From contig DHSB01000179.1 of the NCBI GenBank assembly GCA_002408385.1, positions 75,413-124,948 of the forward strand: a stretch of DNA of 49,536 nt, read 5' to 3'. The translations under genes were made by a program, and so were the position numbers. Shown here piece by piece: positions 42,329 through 49,536 of the stretch. The DNA comes from Myxococcales bacterium UBA5297 (GTDB lineage Bacteria; Myxococcota; Myxococcia; Myxococcales; UBA5297). Within the stretch, counting starts at the first letter, position 1, and every line of letters starts with the position of its first letter. The notes beneath the pieces were generated by a model. It saw nothing but the letters and a program-made list of their open reading frames with translations, was not told the DNA's origin and made no database searches.

Positions 42329-42365
42329 AACGAAGAGCGGCCTCGGGAGGAGACCGCTCTTCGTT
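42329..42365 (-). terminator. rho-independent terminator of the histone-like gene
   Basis: Arms AACGAAGAGCGG (42329-42340) and CCGCTCTTCGTT (42354-42365) form a perfect 12-bp stem with a 13-nt loop. Leftward transcription runs into TTTATC. It lies 23 nt after the stop of the histone-like gene. Confidence 0.75.
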
Positions 42366-42388
42366 CGACCACGAAACGACGACTGACG

Positions 42389-42622
42389 TTAGGCCTTGGC
42401 CTTCTTCGCGGGAGCCTTCTTCGCAGGAGCCTTCTTCGCGGGAGCCTTCTTCGCGGGAGCCTTCTTCGCCGGAGCCTTCTTTGCCGGCGCCTTGGTCGCC
42501 GCAGCCTTCGCGGGGGCCTTCTTTGCCGGAGCCTTCTTCGCCGGGGCCTTCTTCGCCGGGGCCTTCTTCGCCGGGGCCTTGGTCGCAGGAGCCTTCTTCG
42601 TCGCCGTCTTCTTCGCTGGCAT
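42389..42622 (-). CDS. Lys/Ala/Pro-rich histone H1-like protein (PAKKA repeats)
   Basis: A 77-residue protein made almost only of Lys, Ala and Pro: MPAKKTATKKAPATKAP then about 12 copies of the pentad KKAPA with a few Thr variants. Such proteins resemble the C-terminal tail of histone H1, AlgP or chlamydial Hc and coat DNA non-specifically. It is likely nucleoid-associated. Ribosome binding is strong (AGGAGGGAAC just before the ATG), and a terminator and a promoter-like site flank it, so it is a stand-alone expressed unit. The coding DNA is itself a 15-bp tandem repeat. Confidence 0.85.
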   Translation of the reverse strand: MPAKKTATKKAPATKAPAKKAPAKKAPAKKAPAKKAPAKAAATKAPAKKAPAKKAPAKKAPAKKAPAKKAPAKKAKA

Positions 42623-42655
42623 GTTCCCTCCTTGGGGACACTGTTTGGTTGCCAA

Positions 42656-42681
42656 ATTATGCGATCGAACGAGAACGTCAA
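42656..42681 (-). promoter_or_regulatory. candidate promoter of the histone-like gene
   Basis: On the leftward strand TTGACG (42676-42681) precedes CATAAT (42656-42661) in an unusually AT-rich stretch about 35 nt from the start codon. The spacing is 14 bp, shorter than ideal, so the exact hexamers are uncertain. The rest of the 544-bp gap to the GltG-like gene shows nothing else. Confidence 0.4.
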
Positions 42682-43166
42682 GTGGTCATCACTTATTCCT
42701 GAGCAGTGAAGCCCTCGGTCGTGGTGGCAGGCTTGGCCGCGGCGGCCCTCTTTTCGCGGCCGCTGATCCTTCAATTGGGCCTACAAATGCAGCCAAATCG
42801 ATAGGGCGAGCCGCAGCGATGGGCGCGGTCGACCGGGTGACGAGGCGCGCGCAAAACAAATGCGCTGCGCGCCCCGACGAGTCGATGAGCGCACGCGCAC
42901 CAAGCCGCCGTCGCAACGCGTTGGTCCCGCGCACGCGGTCGACAAGGTGCGCTCCTCGCAAGCGAAGGCCGTCAGGCTCGCAGCCGGAGAGGTCGCGCGA
43001 GACTTCCGCAGTCGGCCGCCCGGCAATCGTGCACCCGATGCCGTCGCGCGCTTTCGAAGAGGGGCTTGTCCCCCCCCTCGCTAAAGCTCCCGCAAGGCGG
43101 ACCGCACCGCCGGTGTCCAGACTGATCGGAAGAGCAAGGCGCCAGAGCAGCGCGCTCGGAGGCTCC

Positions 43167-45041
43167 ATGCCGGTTCTTCTGCGATTCAAGGTCTTCAAGG
43201 GGTCCGAGCTGCTCGACACGCGCGAGCTCTCCCGCGACCTGATCAAAATCGGCAGCCTCTCGAGAGCGCATCTTTGTATCAACGACGAGAAGGCTTCCCG
43301 ACTGCATGCTGCAGTCAGCGTCGAGGGCGGGAAGATGAGCCTTATCGACATGGGCAGCGCCGCCGGAACGCTGCTCAACGGGGTGCGCGTCGACAGGGCC
43401 GAGCTGCACTTCGGCGACGAGATCCAGATCGGCGAGCTGCGCATCGTCGTCGGGGACGGCAGCGTCCCGGACGAGCCTTCGCCGGCCGCCGGCGATCTCG
43501 GAGCATCCGGCGGCGCGCCCAGCCCGCGGGAGCCGAGCGCAGCGCAGACGCCGACGCCCCAGCCTGCGCCCGTGCCGGCCGCCGATGCTCGACCGGACGC
43601 GGCCTTGCAGACCGCGCCGCTGTCGGCCCGCGGTCGGGGTCTGAAGCTCCCCGAAAAGGCCTTCGGCACCTATCTCGCCGCGAGCCCGCGGGCAAGGCAC
43701 GCCGAGCCAGGAGCCGGGCCGCTGGGCCTGCAGATCCGCTACTACTGGGGCGACACGCTCCTTGAGCTGACACAGCACGCGCGCCCAGAGAGCGTCTACG
43801 TCGGCACGACCCGGCGCTGCGAGCTGGGCCTGCCGGCCGAGCACCTCGGCGCCAAGGAATGGCAGCTCCTCTCGGCCTCGGAGACGGGGCGCTTTCGTCT
43901 GCGGCTCGCCGAGGGGATGCGCGGACAGATCGATCGCGCCAGCACGTGGCAGCCGCTCGAGCCAGACGGCACCGACCTGACCGAGACCGACTTCGCCTGG
44001 GTCGAGCTCGCCGGGCTCCGGGCAGAGCTGTCGTTCGAGCCGGTATCCGGCGCGCTGGTGTCGCGCTTTGCCAAGTCGCTCGATCTGCGCTTCGTCAACC
44101 TGATCATGCTCGTCGGCTTCCTGGCGGGTCTCTTCGCGGTGAGCGCCTCGACCTACTCGGTGGCCGACCTCGTCGCCGATGAGCTGAGCGAGAACCGGCT
44201 CGAGGTGATGCGGGTGATGCTGCGCGAGGCCGAGGCGCCGAAGAAAAACCCCTTGCTGCAGCGGCTCGCCGAGCAACAGCAACCGGGCGAGGCGGGCGAG
44301 AAGCACCGCGGCAAGGAAGGCAAGATGGGCAGGCCCGACGCGGCGCCGAACAAGGAAAACCGCAGCGTGCCCAAGGCCATCGACATCAACGCCAAGGACC
44401 TGGTCAAGCGCTCGGGGCTGCTCAACGTGCTCGACAGCAACGCGGGCGGCGGCGGAGGGCTCGCCACCATCTTCGGCGGCGGCGGTCTCGGCGGAGACGT
44501 CAAGGGCGCCATCGGCAACCTGCTCGGCCCGAAGACAGGCGACGCGCACGGCTTTGGCGGGCTGGGGGTCAAGGGCACCGGCACCGGTGGCGGCGGCATG
44601 GGCGAGACGGTCGGCATCGGCGGGATAGGCACGCTGGGCCGCGGCGGAGGGCTCGCCAACTACGGCATCGGCGCGGCCAGGCTCGACCCGAAAAAGAGCC
44701 TCGAGCCCCAGGTCAGCGACGATGGCGAGGCCCGGGTCACCGGTTACGACAAGGAGCTCATCCGCAAGGTGATTCGCCGCAACATCATGCAGATCCGCTT
44801 CTGCTACGAGAAGGAGCTCCAGCATCAACCCGACCTCGCCGGCCGGGTCGTCGTGCTCTTCGTCATCGACTCGAGCGGCAACGTCCCCTCGGCGCGCATC
44901 ACCGAGGGCACCACGCTGCACCACGAGGCGCTCGGGGCCTGCATCTGCTCGCGCGTGCAGTCCTGGAGCTTTCCGGCGCCCAAGGGCGGGGCGCAGGCGA
45001 TGGTCACCTACCCCTTCATCTTCAAGCAGTCGGGCGAATAG
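43167..45041 (+). CDS. FHA-domain, TonB-like AgmX/PglI-tail protein (GltG-like)
   Basis: A 624-residue inner-membrane protein. Residues 5-100 are an FHA domain (SRAHLCINDEKASRLHAAV, MGSAAGTLLNG). A Pro/Ala linker and a second beta-rich region follow, then one membrane helix (VNLIMLVGFLAGLFAVSAS, about residues 310-328). The periplasmic part has a Gly-rich segment and ends in the AgmX/PglI tail: IRFCYEKEL, LAGRVVVLFVIDSSGNV, WSFPAPKGG, VTYPFIF. The same plan is seen in GltG of the Myxococcus gliding motor, which reads phospho-signals inside and pulls on outer proteins. No other glt gene is adjacent. GGAGG is 4 nt from the ATG. Confidence 0.85.
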   Translation: MPVLLRFKVFKGSELLDTRELSRDLIKIGSLSRAHLCINDEKASRLHAAVSVEGGKMSLIDMGSAAGTLLNGVRVDRAELHFGDEIQIGELRIVVGDGSVPDEPSPAAGDLGASGGAPSPREPSAAQTPTPQPAPVPAADARPDAALQTAPLSARGRGLKLPEKAFGTYLAASPRARHAEPGAGPLGLQIRYYWGDTLLELTQHARPESVYVGTTRRCELGLPAEHLGAKEWQLLSASETGRFRLRLAEGMRGQIDRASTWQPLEPDGTDLTETDFAWVELAGLRAELSFEPVSGALVSRFAKSLDLRFVNLIMLVGFLAGLFAVSASTYSVADLVADELSENRLEVMRVMLREAEAPKKNPLLQRLAEQQQPGEAGEKHRGKEGKMGRPDAAPNKENRSVPKAIDINAKDLVKRSGLLNVLDSNAGGGGGLATIFGGGGLGGDVKGAIGNLLGPKTGDAHGFGGLGVKGTGTGGGGMGETVGIGGIGTLGRGGGLANYGIGAARLDPKKSLEPQVSDDGEARVTGYDKELIRKVIRRNIMQIRFCYEKELQHQPDLAGRVVVLFVIDSSGNVPSARITEGTTLHHEALGACICSRVQSWSFPAPKGGAQAMVTYPFIFKQSGE

Positions 45042-45436
45042 CGCGCGCCTGCTCGGCGCTCAGCTCACTGGCGTCCGAAAGCGCTGGCGGCAGGCGCGCT
45101 CCGGAGGTCGCCAGCCGCTCGAGCAGCACCGCGACCGACGGCCCCGGGACGTGCTCCATCGCCACGCTGAAGCCGTCGGCGTCCTCGCCCAGGTCGAAGA
45201 TCTGGACGATGCTGCGGTGCGAGAGCCCGGCGACGACCCTCGCCTCGTCGAGGAAGAGCTTGACGAGCGGCTGCTCGGAGCCCATCGCCGGGAGTATCCG
45301 CTTCAAGGCGACGAGCTTCTGCGAAGCCCTCCGGCCCATCCTACGAGGCGAGGAAGACCTCACCCATCCCGCCGGCGGCAAGCCTGCGGATCAGTCGGCA
45401 GCGACCAGCCACGAGCGCCGGGGACGACGCGCTCAT
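45022..45436 (-). pseudogene. frameshifted, truncated Ser/Thr protein kinase N-lobe
   Basis: The reading from 45436 begins MSASSPALVAGRCRLIRRL, then the glycine loop AAGGMGEVFLAS and a stop at about 45350. One base out of frame it continues RRMGRRASQKLVALKRILP (catalytic Lys), EARVVAGLSHRSIVQIFDLG and VAMEHVPGPS, the beta3 to hinge part of a Hanks kinase. The most likely change is one extra base in CTCGCCTCGTAGG. The catalytic loop (HRD) and DFG are missing; the remnant ends at 45022, inside the end of the GltG-like gene. The original start may lie further upstream, where CATCPLREKPSASFADALE also looks coding. Confidence 0.78.
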
Positions 45437-45570
45437 CGATGCACGCTCGAGCGCATCCGCGAAGGACGCGCTGGGCTTCTCACGCAGCGGACAGGTCGCG
45501 CAGACCGCCGGCTGCCGAGCCACCTCGCGCCCAGGCAAGCGGGTTTCGAGGAATCGCCTTCGAGCGACAC

Positions 45571-45700
45571 ACCGGTCAGCCCGAGCGCCGTCGCGGGCCC
45601 CTCGACCTGCGGCCTCGCGAGCTCGGCCTGCGGGGCGAGCCGAATCGAACCCGAGGCCAAGAAGGGTTTCGCGAGGCCTCTTGAGCGCTCGCGAAGTAAG
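45571..45700. repeat. dispersed intergenic repeat, family A copy 7, diverged
   Basis: Holds GGTCAGCCCGAGCG, GGCCCCTCGACC, GGCCTCGCGAGCTCGGCC and the tail GGCCTCTTGAGCG. It lies in the 661-bp gap between the kinase remnant and the DUF6209-like gene; nothing else is seen in that gap. Confidence 0.55.
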
Positions 45701-46097
45701 GCTGGGCCTGACCATGCGCAGAGGACCGTTCTGGGCAGCCGCGTTGGGCAGCTTGGAGAGGACACACCGACGTCAAGAAATCGGAACGGGATCGAGCCGA
45801 GAAGGCCGGGCCTGGGCCGGTTGTAGGCGCCGATGCCGAGCCGCACTCGGCCCTCCTCGCCAACCTTCGGGCCGCGGCCGGCTCGTCGCCGGCAGACCGC
45901 TGCGCCTCAGCAAACCCGAGCGCGCTCTGACAAGAAGACAAGAGCAAAGCGGGCGGCGGCCGAGACCTCGCGAAGGCAGGGCATCGCTGGCAAGGGGAGC
46001 CGACTTCGCGAGCTCCCGCACGAAACAAGGCCCGGCGCCGTCCCGTTCCAGAGGGCAGGCAGCCGGGCCTCGTCAGGGTCGAGTGGCGAGCGCCGTG

Positions 46098-46892
46098 CTA
46101 TTCGATGGAGAAGCGGTAGTTCTCGCCGTAGGCCGAATCCCAGGCCTGGCAGCCCCAGCGCGAGTTGTTCTCGAACCACAGCTCGAGCCCGTCGGCAGCC
46201 GCGGGGATCTCGATGTGGGCCGCAACGGCCTTGCCAGCCTGGGTGAGCGGCTGAGTCGCGACCGCGCCGCCGTCGAAGCGATAGTGCGCCGAGATGCTCC
46301 AGGCCTCGTAACCGTAGTAGGTGCCGCGGCAGGCCGGCAGTCGCGCAGGGTCATAGCTCACGATCACCGTTCCCCCGGCCTCGAGCCTGCCCTGCACGTC
46401 GGTCGTCCAGTCGGCCCGGAACCCGAGCGTCGGGGCCTGCTGGAAGCTGAAGCGGTAGTTCTCGCCGAAGCGCGAGTCCCAGGCGACGCAGCCGGTGTTG
46501 TCAGAGTTCATGAACCACAGCTCGATGGAGCCGGCCTCCGGTGGCACCTCGATGGTCGCCGGTGCGGCGAGCCGCTCGGTCCCGTCGGCCTTGGTGAGGA
46601 CGACCTCGGAGACCGCGCCGCCGTCGAAGCGGTAGAACGCGAGTACCTCCCAGGTCGGCAAGCCGTGGTACCGCGACCGGCAATCCGGCAGGCGCCCAAG
46701 GTCATAGGCTACGACGAGCGGCTCACCGGCGGCCGGGACCCCTGCGGTCGCGGTCGTCCAGTCGGCAAGAAACTCGATGCGCGCCGCGCCCTCGTCGACG
46801 GCCTGGTTCGAGCTGACTTCGTCGCCGACGCCCTCTTCAACTGCCCCGCAACCGACAAGGAAGACCAACGCCATGGCAAGAGACCGACGCAT
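46098..46892 (-). CDS. lipoprotein with two DUF6209-like domains
   Basis: A 264-residue lipoprotein; signal MRRSLAMALVFLVGC (Cys 15). Two domains of about 110 residues are tandem copies: each has FxADWTT, a P-AAG/EAGG-x-V/L strand, YD-x-RLP-x-CR, GxxxWxIxxxYRFDGGAV, then ELWF-x-N and GC-x-AWDS-x-xGENYRFS. This is DUF6209 as I recall it, a family of secreted myxobacterial proteins of unknown function. The Cys pairs suggest a disulfide in each domain. GAGGAA precedes the ATG. Confidence 0.8.
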   Translation of the reverse strand: MRRSLAMALVFLVGCGAVEEGVGDEVSSNQAVDEGAARIEFLADWTTATAGVPAAGEPLVVAYDLGRLPDCRSRYHGLPTWEVLAFYRFDGGAVSEVVLTKADGTERLAAPATIEVPPEAGSIELWFMNSDNTGCVAWDSRFGENYRFSFQQAPTLGFRADWTTDVQGRLEAGGTVIVSYDPARLPACRGTYYGYEAWSISAHYRFDGGAVATQPLTQAGKAVAAHIEIPAAADGLELWFENNSRWGCQAWDSAYGENYRFSIE

Positions 46893-47306
46893 CGTAGGTT
46901 TCCTCTTCGGCCAGCACGGGTTCGCGCCGCTGCTCGCTCGTCGCCTGGCCGGGGTCGCGAGCACCGGCATATTGGGCCAACCGCCGATGTGCGTCAAGGT
47001 GCGACAATTGGACTTCCGGCTTGTCGCCGGGGACCGCCGACGCGCAACCCCTCCGAGCACCGGGCGCGCGCCTTCGGGCGCACTGGCCGAAAAGGGGCTC
47101 GAAAACGGCCCGACAGGCTCCCTGACGCACGAGATGGCCGCTTGGGGCTCGAGGAGGCGTCCAGAGGGACGTTAATAGGGCTGGCTCAGCAGAGGCCCAG
47201 CACGGGCCACTTGCGGCCCTCCCAGGTGCCCTCTCGCGCCATTTTTTGACGGCCTCGTCATCCTCCCGTAATCACTGACGATTTTGCCCACGTCCCCCGA
47301 GCGCCG
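46893..47306. other. 414-bp intergenic region
   Basis: Contains the promoter candidate at 46969-46997 and an AT-rich patch (CATTTTTTGACGG near 47240). The open frames here have no protein character. No repeat of the dispersed families is seen. Confidence 0.45.
46969..46997 (-). promoter_or_regulatory. candidate promoter of the DUF6209-like lipoprotein gene
   Basis: Leftward TTGACG (46992-46997) and CAATAT (46969-46974) are 17 bp apart, about 77 nt before the ATG. The -35 matches well, the -10 only moderately. Confidence 0.4.
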
Positions 47307-47786
47307 CTACAGCAGGGCCGCAAGCTCCGGAAACCGCCCCCGGAGCACCTTGGCCTCGCGGGGCCTGTCGCAGAGCAGGTTGAAGTCGGCGAACTCGAAG
47401 CCTGGCGCCACGGTGCAGGCGACCAGCGCATAGGCGCCGAGTGGGCGGGCGGCCTGCCAGTGCCCGGCGGGAACGGCATGGACGGGTTTGCGCCCGTCGA
47501 CCAGGCTGCCGAGGGCGATTTGGTTGAGCGTCTCGGTCCGCAGGTCGAGATCGACGAGCTGCAGCCCGTCGCCCTCGAGGTGTGTCCAGACCTCGTCGGC
47601 CGCCACTTGGTGCCAGCGCGAGTGAGTGCCCTCGGTCAACAGGAAGTAGATGGCGGTCAGGCTGTCGCGCTCTCCCTCGGACCCGGTGACGCGGGCCTGA
47701 GAGCGGAAACACTCGAAGTAGAAACCACCTTCGGGGTGGGGCTGAAGTTCGAGCCGTTGAATCAGCTCCTGGGCACGAGGATGCAT
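47307..47786 (-). CDS. DUF985/Cupin_5 family protein
   Basis: A 159-residue single-domain cupin. Signature segments are LQPHPEGGFYFECFRS, TAIYFLLTEGTHSRWHQV, DEVWTHLEGDGLQL, VPAGHWQAARP and VAPGFEFADF, in the family order. The His and Glu residues could hold a metal or sugar ligand; the family (for example yeast YML079w) has no settled function. The start is the ATG at 47786. It is divergent from the glycerol-3-phosphate dehydrogenase gene across 266 bp, in which I see no clear promoter. Confidence 0.88.
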   Translation of the reverse strand: MHPRAQELIQRLELQPHPEGGFYFECFRSQARVTGSEGERDSLTAIYFLLTEGTHSRWHQVAADEVWTHLEGDGLQLVDLDLRTETLNQIALGSLVDGRKPVHAVPAGHWQAARPLGAYALVACTVAPGFEFADFNLLCDRPREAKVLRGRFPELAALL

Positions 47787-48052
47787 TGGCGCTCCCGAGT
47801 GTTCGCTAGGCCACCCGTTTCCTTAACGCGATAACGAGGTGCCGTCGATAGGCGGGCGAGCAAGCCCGCTCGAGGGCAGCGGCCGGCCAGATCCCGACGA
47901 CCGTTCGCGGACGAGGCAGCGGGCCGCGAGCCTTCGAGGGGAAGCGCCGCCGGCTGACGCACCGCGTAAAACCCCCTTCCGAAGGCAGAGAGCCGGTCGT
48001 ATCCTCCCCGCCTTTGCCACCGGTCGTGTCGGCACAACTTTAGGAGAGATTC

Positions 48053-49536
48053 ATGCCCCAGGCGCTCAAGCGCGACATCGCGGCGCTCGGCTCCCAGCAG
48101 TTCGACCTCTGCGTCGTCGGAGGCGGCATCACCGGCCTCTGCGTAGCCCACGACGCGGCGGCCCGCGGTCTGGCGGTCGCCCTGCTCGAGCGCTGGGACT
48201 TCGCTGCGGGGACGAGCAGTGCCACCACCAAGCTCATCCACGGGGGCACCCGCTACCTCGAGCAGCTTGAGCTCGGGCTGGTGCGCGAGGCGCTGCACGA
48301 GCGGCGCGTCCTGATGCGGCTTGCTCCCCACCTGGTGCGGGTCCAGCCGTTCATGATCCCGGTCTACAAGGGCCACAAGCCCTCTGGAGCCGCCATCCGC
48401 ACCGGGATGGCGCTCTACGACGCCCTCTCGTACGACAAGAACTGGGACATGCCGGCCGACAAGCACATGAGCTGGCATCGCTTCATGCCCTCGCAAGAGG
48501 TCGTGGAGGTCGAACCGCACCTGCCGACCGAGGGGCTCAAGGGCGCCTCGGTCTACCAGGACGGCCAGGCGCCCAACCCGATGCGCTTGTGCATCGAGTT
48601 CGCCAAGACCGCGGCCACCAACGGCGCCCTGTTCGCCAACTATGCCCCGGTGACCGGCCTGCGCATCGAGGAGGGCCGGGTGACCGGGGTCGAGGCGCTC
48701 GACGAGCTCAGCGGTCAGGCCTTCGGCGTCAAGGCGAAGCTCGTCGTCAACTGCGCGGGCATCTGGGCGGTCGAGGTGATGAAGCTGCTCGGCAAACCGC
48801 CGCCGGTGCAGCTCAGCCCGTCGAAGGGCATCCACCTCGTCACCCGCCCCCTGACCCGTCGCTACGCGGTCGCCGGCTTCGCCCCGAGCGGCCGGCGGGT
48901 GATGATCGTCCCCTGGCGTGGCAAGAGCCTGGTCGGCGTCACCGACGAGTATTACGACGGCCCGCTCGACCGCATCCGCCCGACGGTCGAAGAGGCGAAG
49001 GTTCTCCTCGAGGACGTCAACGGCTTCTTGCCGTCGGCCAAGCTGACCCTCGCCGACATCGAGCACGCCTACGCGGGCGCGCGCCCGCTCATCCACCAGC
49101 CGGGGAAGAAGGCGAGCGACCTCTCTCGCGCCTACAAGCTGTTCGACCACGCCAGCGCCTCGGGCGTGCCCGGGATGCTCTCGGTCGTCGGGGGCAAGCT
49201 GACCACCAGCCGCAGCCTCGCCGAGACGGTGACCAACCACGCGCTCAAGCTGCTCGGCATGTCGGCCAAGTGCAGCACCGAGCACCTGCCCATCGGCGGC
49301 GGCGACATCGGCGTGGTCGGCGAGTACCTCGAGCGCCAGCGCGAGCAGGTGCAGGAGCTCGTCGACGAGGCGATCCTCGCGCAGCTCGTCCACTCCTACG
49401 GCAGCGCCTATGTCGACGTCGTCGAGTACGTGCGCAAGGAGCCGCGCCTCGGCGAGCGCATCGCGCCGCACCTGCCGTTCATCCTCGCCGAGGTGCATTA
49501 CGCGGCCGAGCACGAGATGGCCCGCACGGTCGCCGA
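48053..49536 (+). CDS. glpD: FAD-dependent glycerol-3-phosphate dehydrogenase (partial, right edge)
   Basis: 494 codons are visible and the gene continues past the window. After MPQALKRDIAALGSQQ comes the FAD-binding VVGGGITGLCVAHDAAARG, then GTSSATTKLIHGGTRYLEQ, the GlpD signature. Later segments are QDGQAPNPMRL, NCAGIWAVEV, SPSKGIHLV, IVPWRGKSLVGVTDEYYDG and SVVGGKLTTSRS. It oxidises glycerol-3-phosphate to DHAP and passes electrons to quinone at the inner membrane. The ATG at 48053 has AGGAGAG upstream. Family length is about 500-560, so perhaps the last 20-70 residues are missing from this window. Confidence 0.92.
   Translation, partial: MPQALKRDIAALGSQQFDLCVVGGGITGLCVAHDAAARGLAVALLERWDFAAGTSSATTKLIHGGTRYLEQLELGLVREALHERRVLMRLAPHLVRVQPFMIPVYKGHKPSGAAIRTGMALYDALSYDKNWDMPADKHMSWHRFMPSQEVVEVEPHLPTEGLKGASVYQDGQAPNPMRLCIEFAKTAATNGALFANYAPVTGLRIEEGRVTGVEALDELSGQAFGVKAKLVVNCAGIWAVEVMKLLGKPPPVQLSPSKGIHLVTRPLTRRYAVAGFAPSGRRVMIVPWRGKSLVGVTDEYYDGPLDRIRPTVEEAKVLLEDVNGFLPSAKLTLADIEHAYAGARPLIHQPGKKASDLSRAYKLFDHASASGVPGMLSVVGGKLTTSRSLAETVTNHALKLLGMSAKCSTEHLPIGGGDIGVVGEYLERQREQVQELVDEAILAQLVHSYGSAYVDVVEYVRKEPRLGERIAPHLPFILAEVHYAAEHEMARTVA

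Noticed and set aside
45681..47249. A 522-codon rightward open frame over the DUF6209-like gene
   Set aside because: Antisense to a lipoprotein gene with clear signal, ribosome-binding site and tandem domains.
1..49536. tRNA genes, insertion sequences, toxin-antitoxin or defence genes
   Set aside because: I looked for T-arm-like GTTCGAATCC patterns, transposase motifs and known defence domains and found none that hold up; this is by eye, so a short tRNA could still be missed.

Overview
The window is a very GC-rich bacterial chromosome segment of about 49.5 kb, with roughly 46 recognisable protein genes and one decayed kinase gene. No rRNA, tRNA, CRISPR array, transposase or prophage is visible. 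Several families point to Myxococcota (the old Deltaproteobacteria): an MglA-type small GTPase, an FHA/AgmX-PglI-tail protein of the gliding-motor (GltG-like) type, Cys-rich STIG1-like repeat lipoproteins, a tandem DUF6209-like lipoprotein, a PAKKA-repeat histone-like protein, many short lipoproteins, and a relic of a myxobacterial Ser/Thr kinase. The phylum is inferred; no marker gene settles genus or order.

Layout. 1-9.5 kb: a metallo-beta-lactamase/cyclic-nucleotide-binding protein, a membrane thioredoxin, a hemerythrin, a HAD phosphatase, an exported DUF5666-like protein, an M48 lipoprotein peptidase, a DUF6328-like membrane protein, and a lipoprotein plus TerC pair. 9.6-16.6 kb: a Cys-rich lipoprotein overlapping a very large secreted peptidase/propeller/barrel protein, a 43-bp tandem array, a small protein ending in an SSB-like DDDIPF tail, and a lower-GC Cys-rich lipoprotein. 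17-25.8 kb: a phospholipase D/cardiolipin-synthase homologue, an M1-like protein lacking the catalytic Glu, a lipoprotein/GNAT/lipoprotein/TtcA run, and a PQQ-propeller lipoprotein. 26-31.5 kb: a NUDIX-MBL fusion overlapping a double-length ThyX, and an outer-membrane protein coupled to a tiny lipoprotein. 31.6-37 kb: a small Cys protein, ThpR, GlmU, a 21-bp tandem array, a TatD-like hydrolase with altered metal ligands, MoaC and a membrane-anchored partner. 37.6-45 kb: the MglA-like GTPase overlapping a PocR-domain histidine kinase, MutM, an NFACT/RqcH-like protein, the histone-like protein, and the GltG-like protein with the kinase relic at its 3' end. 45.4-49.5 kb: the DUF6209-like lipoprotein, a DUF985 cupin, and a glycerol-3-phosphate dehydrogenase that runs off the right edge.

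What ties the window together is mostly envelope biology (lipoproteins, barrels, an envelope protease, phospholipid and glycerol-3-phosphate metabolism) and housekeeping (GlmU, TtcA, ThyX, MoaC, MutM). Intergenic DNA is unusually rich in repeats: at least three dispersed, partly palindromic families plus two minisatellites. The best candidates for undescribed biology are the MglA-like GTPase/PocR-kinase pair, the SSB-tail protein, the HQVAH M1-like protein, and the dispersed repeats.
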